Shown here: piece by piece, positions 59,150 to 64,000 of the stretch | How positions within the stretch are numbered: the first letter of the stretch is position 1 | How the letters are laid out: every line of letters starts with the position of its first letter | Assembly (NCBI GenBank): GCA_949987565.1 | Contig: OX465115.1 | Span: forward strand, 16,119,242 to 16,183,241 | DNA: 64,000 bases | Source of the DNA: Luidia sarsii | Lineage: Eukaryota > Echinodermata > Asteroidea > Paxillosida > Luidiidae | Direction of reading: 5' to 3' | Notes under the pieces: generated by a model | Seen by the model: the letters and a program-made list of their open reading frames with translations, nothing else | What the model was told of the DNA's origin: nothing | Database searches by the model: none | Program-made: the position numbers and the translations under genes

Positions 59150-61420
59150 CAACATGGGCTGAGATTAATGGGAATGGAAAGAAGAATGAAAACTATTAAA
59201 GGAGGTAAAGATTGAAGAGAGAAGTGAGGAAGTGAAATAGTACTACAGGAGAGTTGAAATAAGCTCTGACCTCACGTGACCAACATTTAAAAGTCTTAGT
59301 TGTCGACCCCAGTAGGATCGTTTCCAAGTGCAGCTTTTGACTTTGAGAAAGTATTAAAACGTTATGACCTCTGAACTTTGGACAGTTTTTCTGTCTCCGT
59401 GTTTCCACCAGAACTGGTGGATGGAGGAAAGCTGTCACATCGCCATTTTTCTTGGACACGTGACGAGGTGATCCCTTCGTAAATCATTCCCTTTTGGCAA
59501 GTGCTGGTCACCGTATTTACGAAAGCAGTTTCCATCGGTGAATATAATGGGAATTGTGTTCAATTCAGGAAAGAAGCAACAATGGTCTGATTGAAATGTA
59601 AGTGTAAATTGTAAAGGGTTAAATGACGTTATATCAATTCGGGCGATTCACAATAGTGCGCCCTCAAGAGTTCGCCACGCGTTGGCCAATCACAATGCCC
59701 GAAATCTGTCGGCCCTTTTCAGCTGTGTATTTTAATATATTTTGTGGTATTTCATGTCAGGAAGCTAACGAACTCCGTGGTAACTCGCAGTACATAACGG
59801 CTTGATACACACTTATACTGGGTTTGGCGTTTTGATGGAGGGTATTTTTTGAATGGGTTACTTACAGAGACTTTAATTGATTCCAAATCCTTGTGTCTTC
59901 CATATGATACCGTAGTTTACCACGCACGGAGTGTGCTGTGATATAGAATCGGGGTTTCCGAAAAACGCACCAGGCTACTGGTGAGTTGGTTTGGCCTGTG
60001 TTGGTTGAAGAACTGTAATAGTTATATGTTTTACAGGTGGTCTCTTCGTTGTACGCTTCGTCAATTATACAGATATTTGAAAATGTCAATAGCGCTGCCT
60101 TTCACGGTATGTTCTGGTCACTGTGCCTATCTTACCTTTCCCAAAGACTACATGCACATGTACATTAGTTTTGATTTCCATTGTTATTATACGAGCAATA
60201 TCGAGTATGTGGTTTCGACTTTCTACGTAATGGTGATGTCTCTAAGGAATTTTTAATGGTCTTTCGAGACTGAAAATGGTGTAAATATGAACCATGCATG
60301 TTATCATAAACGTGTATACACTCTTCATTGCTATTTTATTATATACATTTATTGTACTTTCATCAAAGTATTATCTATCGGTTGAAAGATTCAGAAGTGC
60401 CTATAAATATATTTTATGACACTACGAAGCAGATTTTACACATAGTCAATCAAAGAATTTATCGAGTAACTTACATTAAAGTAAATACATGTACAAACTA
60501 TATTGACATTAAACATTTGCAAAAGTTCCAACGTCGCACGCGGGCGGTATAGGCCTACATCTTTATAAGTGTAGTCGAGCTGTTGCCACTATCGGCTTTA
60601 AGATACAAACTATTTTTGAATAATAATTATGCAAACTAGGCAGCAGATGTAAGCACGGGAGGCGCTGTATATACATTAATGGCTAAAGTCACTACTGGTA
60701 GGTCTTATTTTTATAATGGTTCCATCAATACAATGGAACGAATGTACAATGTATAAAGCACAGTTACTTGTAATACATGTACCACCAGTAGGGTTTTAGC
60801 AACCAATACAGGCAAAGCTGCCAAGCCTTATGGCTTTTGTGGTACAGTATTGCCAAATTCCTCTATCAGTTGAGATAATTATACCAACCGAGGTTTCGGT
60901 GTGCATGACTGTTGGTGCGCAGTACATTGTCAAATACGTTTTGTTCTAAATGTTGCCACAAACCACGAACGGTAACCGTGTACCTTGTATACCCTTACGC
61001 AAAGCAACCATTGCATCTATTGTATCGTATGATTTCTCTCTATGATCATTATTTTTATGTCTTTCCCAAACGGACGAACTATTTTTCTGTCATCTTTGTT
61101 TCTATCAACTCTTTATAAAAAAATAATATTATTTGAACTTCAAATGCATTCTTACAGCTGAGCTGAATGCTGGACATAATATTACAATTTAATTTAAGAT
61201 TGTTAAATTCCTTAAATTAATAGATATTTATGTAATTATATAATTATATAAATCTTACCCATGTCCACTTTAATACTTAGCCAGATTAAGACTAATACAT
61301 GTACATTTACGCCTATTCTTGTTTTATTGCTTTTGAAACACGTACATTGTATGACCCAATCTGATTAAAGTATTGCTGATTAAAGAATCTCGCTTTCCAT
61401 TTTCAGTGTGCCTATAGCGG
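59150..61420. other. 2.3 kb, no gene recognised
   Basis: AT-rich. It includes a degraded copy of the foldback family around 59285-59375 and, at 59650-59710, a single-arm relative of the hairpin at 61434 (GCGCCCTCAAGAGTTCGC, TTGGCCAATCACAATGC). Open frames are short and unrecognised. Confidence 0.5.
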
Positions 61421-61433
61421 CGATTGATAATAG

Positions 61434-61552
61434 GGCGCCCTCAAGAGTTTGCAACGCATTGGCCAATCACAATGCGCGGAATCTATCTGAAAAAGTCGTC
61501 AGATTCCATGCATTGTGATTGGCCAATGCGTTGCAAACTCTTGAGGGCGCAC
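61434..61552. mobile_element. 119-bp foldback element with GCGCCCTCAAGAG arms
   Basis: Left arm GCGCCCTCAAGAGTTTGCAA followed by CGCATTGGCCAATCACAATG; the right arm is its near-exact inverse, ending TTGAGGGCGC. The arms are about 50 bp with a central region of about 20 bp. One arm of the same family lies at 59650-59710. Confidence 0.85.
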
Positions 61553-62733
61553 TTTTACGAATTGTCCGAATTAAAATGGCTCAATGCTTCAACTCTCCAG
61601 CACAATCTGATACTGAAAAATATCACTACCATGTTTGCTTTCTAAAGCGTTGATCTTGAGGATATCCTAGATTATTGGCTAGATGTACTTTTGCTCATTT
61701 TCTTGACCGTATAATCAGCTGTCCTGTAAAAATAAGATCGATCTTTCAACTCACGTGCCGATGAAATTGCTCTAATCAGCCTGCTGTTCTGTTGCCGGTT
61801 TTCTTTGACTCATGACACGAATCCGACTAGAGTCTTATTTTCCATGATTCTGCTTCCATAAATGGACCAAAACCAGCCTCGCAAACGGACCACGGCCCAA
61901 TGCACAATATTTATAGTGTTTTCCGCTTCGTATAGAGAGACCACGTACGTGTTTGCCCCGCACACAGATAAAGGAATCTTTTTGACAAGTCAATGTCACT
62001 GCGGTTTACACATTATAAACACGAATCTTTTGTTTTTACTAAACGAGTCCTTTAACATCCAGACGAATGTGATTATCGGAACCTCGCACACGATGCAGGA
62101 AACTAACCCTTGGCATATCCTGACGCCGTTTACACTAAGTGCTTTTTGTTTTCTTTGGTACAGCATATGGCGATGCATGGTATAGACTTTGATCAGATCG
62201 TCACACCCGCCAAGTTCCCATCCACGAGAGAGCTGATCTACTTGCCTATGCTGGTATCACGACTAAGCAATAACTGAAATCCCAAAGTCAGTGCTGAGAT
62301 GATCTTTATTATAGTACATGTATGTAGCCGTCATCTAGAAATATAGAGGGCGGTATACACGACTAGCCGAACTGAGCACATGCACGTATGTATAGCCGGG
62401 CACGTTTTAGGCATTCTGTCTGCGAATAGACTGTCGACATGTCTGGTTTAGGCCCTTTTTTGCCTATGGTTATAGGGCCAACTTCCCTTGTGGTCTCGCG
62501 TGTTGTCTTTTGCACTTTTAGACGGCCGTGAAGTCAACAGAACGACCTTTGTCTGAGAGGTTTTGAAGGGGGTTTGGATAGGGTGGGTGGGGTTTGACAG
62601 GGGGGGGGGTCTAACCAAGAGGTCACTGACCGGTGTGCAGACGAGACCGACAAGTCCCGGCCAGTATGTTACCGTGACCTTATCCAACTGGCTACGGGCG
62701 CTGGCGCAGTTCAATGTATTACTCAATTAAATA

Positions 62734-63056
62734 TGGGCGGCCAAAAGGGCAAAAATTCCCCCCAAAAATATGATACCCCAAAAAAGAAAAAAAAGAAAAA
62801 AATGGTTTGTAAGTTTGTCCTTTTGTAAGTTAATGTCCTCTTGTAATCTTGCCCTCTTGTGAATTTGTCCTCATGAGCTTGTCCTTTTGTAAGATTGTCC
62901 TTTTCATATTGAGTTTGACCTTTTAAAATTGAGTCCTCTTGTACTTTTGTCCTTTTGGACATTGAGTTTGTCTTTAAACAAATGTCTCTTTTAACTCCTT
63001 TGTCTCCTTTTTTTTTGTGTCATAATTTTTTTTATTTTGGCCCTTTGGGCCGCCCA
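62734..63056. mobile_element. 323-bp TA-flanked MITE-like element
   Basis: Termini TGGGCGGCCAAAAGGGC and GCCCTTTGGGCCGCCCA are near-complementary and flanked on both sides by TA, the target-site pattern of Tc1/mariner-type elements. The interior is a degenerate TTGTCCTTTTGTAAG repeat (62815-63000) with poly-A and poly-T stretches. No transposase, so non-autonomous. Confidence 0.7.
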
Positions 63057-64000
63057 TAGATAAAGGTATCATCTTCCCGTGATTTGTCAAAAAAATTAAG
63101 TTATGCAAAATTATTTCGGAAGTTGATACAAACAACTGTTGCAAACTGCTCACTGACTAAAATGACCTGCAATATATCAATCTCAAAAGTTAGAGGGCGC
63201 CTGATCGACGTTTCAATTAATCCTGAGATCAAAGTTATTTCTGGCAGATGACCAAAATGCAAATGAGTAGGGCCCGACGTTCCGATCTGGACAGGACCTC
63301 TTCAAAAGCAGATGCGGCAATTAAGAGAAATCAAAACGCTACATCTAATCATGCATTAATTGGTCAATGGGTGGACGTGGGCGTGGCAGAGCGTCCAATC
63401 TGATTAAAACCATGGTAACGCCAGTCGATGTTAATCCGTAATATACTATTTAGACATGAGCAAATGCACTGGCATGATACATCTTATTATATATGTCGGG
63501 TCACCCAGATATCTCATAATTGTAACACATCATATCCTGTCTGCTCAACGTAGCTGCAGTACTTTTCTGGGGAAAATTTGGCCGAGAAGATAGCGCTAAT
63601 AATATTCGACGGCTGTTTTATGTTCGCTGAACACATCACCACCCGAATCCATTGTAGTAGTTTTCAGCGATGTAGTTCATTGTCATTTGAACCTGGACTC
63701 ATGTCTGCACGGACCATCACAATGGAAAGTGTGTACAGATAATTGACGGTACTTTCACTTGCTATACAATCCTGGCAACACGTGACTGGCGCAGGTTTGT
63801 CTACAGTCAAGAGTTACGATCATTGCATTTGGCATTTTGCCCTGAGCTGTGCGGTAGTCGGATACCCCGTCCCCGACACTGCACAATCTGAACGACAGCG
63901 GCAGGGGGTATCAGACACGATATACGTGTAACATGCAAGCACACAGACCTGGCTCAAGGTAGCCGCGTATTCGGCCCAAAATCCCAGCCGCGTATTCAGC
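63057..64000. other. right end: degraded foldback-repeat copies, no gene
   Basis: At 63135-63320 two degraded GGGCCTGAC-family copies in tandem (TTGCAAACTGCTCACTGACT, AGAGGGCGCCTGATCGACG; then ATGCAAATGAGTAGGGCCCG and GACAGGACCTC). The remainder shows nothing I recognise. Confidence 0.55.

Overview
This is a 64 kb stretch of an animal nuclear genome with two spliced protein-coding genes in AT-rich, repeat-laden non-coding DNA. The proteins are bilaterian (PLEKHM2 and PRDM2 orthologues). The dispersed repeats (frequent AGGCCTA words, tRNA-derived SINEs, short foldback elements, a GGGCCTGACGTTTCGA family) and the small deuterostome-like gene structures suggest an echinoderm or a close invertebrate relative. 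The species call is inference.

Layout. 1-12.9 kb: no gene recognised, with five tandem-repeat arrays; the last (20-bp unit, 11.72-12.70 kb) lies just past the 3' end of the first gene. 12.995-23.362 kb, minus strand: a complete PLEKHM2 (SKIP) gene, rebuilt here as 16 coding exons with consistent splice phases and a predicted product of 1156 residues (RUN domain, long disordered linker, C-terminal PH region). Five of its introns hold minisatellites and its first two introns hold related hairpin elements. A promoter-like ZNF143/YY1-type motif pair lies at about 23.55-23.59 kb. 23.6-49.6 kb: no coding gene recognised; it contains a 1.45 kb 40-bp array, a 1.2 kb 28-bp array, dispersed hairpin repeats, SINEs, and a GC-rich candidate 5' exon near 37.1 kb. 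49.621-58.653 kb, plus strand: PRDM2 (RIZ-type) with five coding exons, a PR/SET domain split over four exons and one 5.4 kb exon carrying ten zinc fingers, 2063 residues in all. 58.7-64 kb: no gene, several foldback/MITE-like elements.

The two genes are divergent (head to head). PLEKHM2 in other animals links Arl8-positive lysosomes to kinesin-1; PRDM2 is a nuclear PR-domain zinc-finger regulator. They are not known to share a pathway, but both human orthologues lie in 1p36.21, so their proximity here looks like retained ancestral linkage. No operon, CRISPR, plasmid or prophage structure is present. The main oddities are minisatellites that touch gene structure (a repeated splice acceptor, a Cys-rich coding repeat, a Gly-rich tract), apparent absence of the vertebrate kinesin-binding tryptophan motifs from the PLEKHM2 linker, and several hairpin repeat families.
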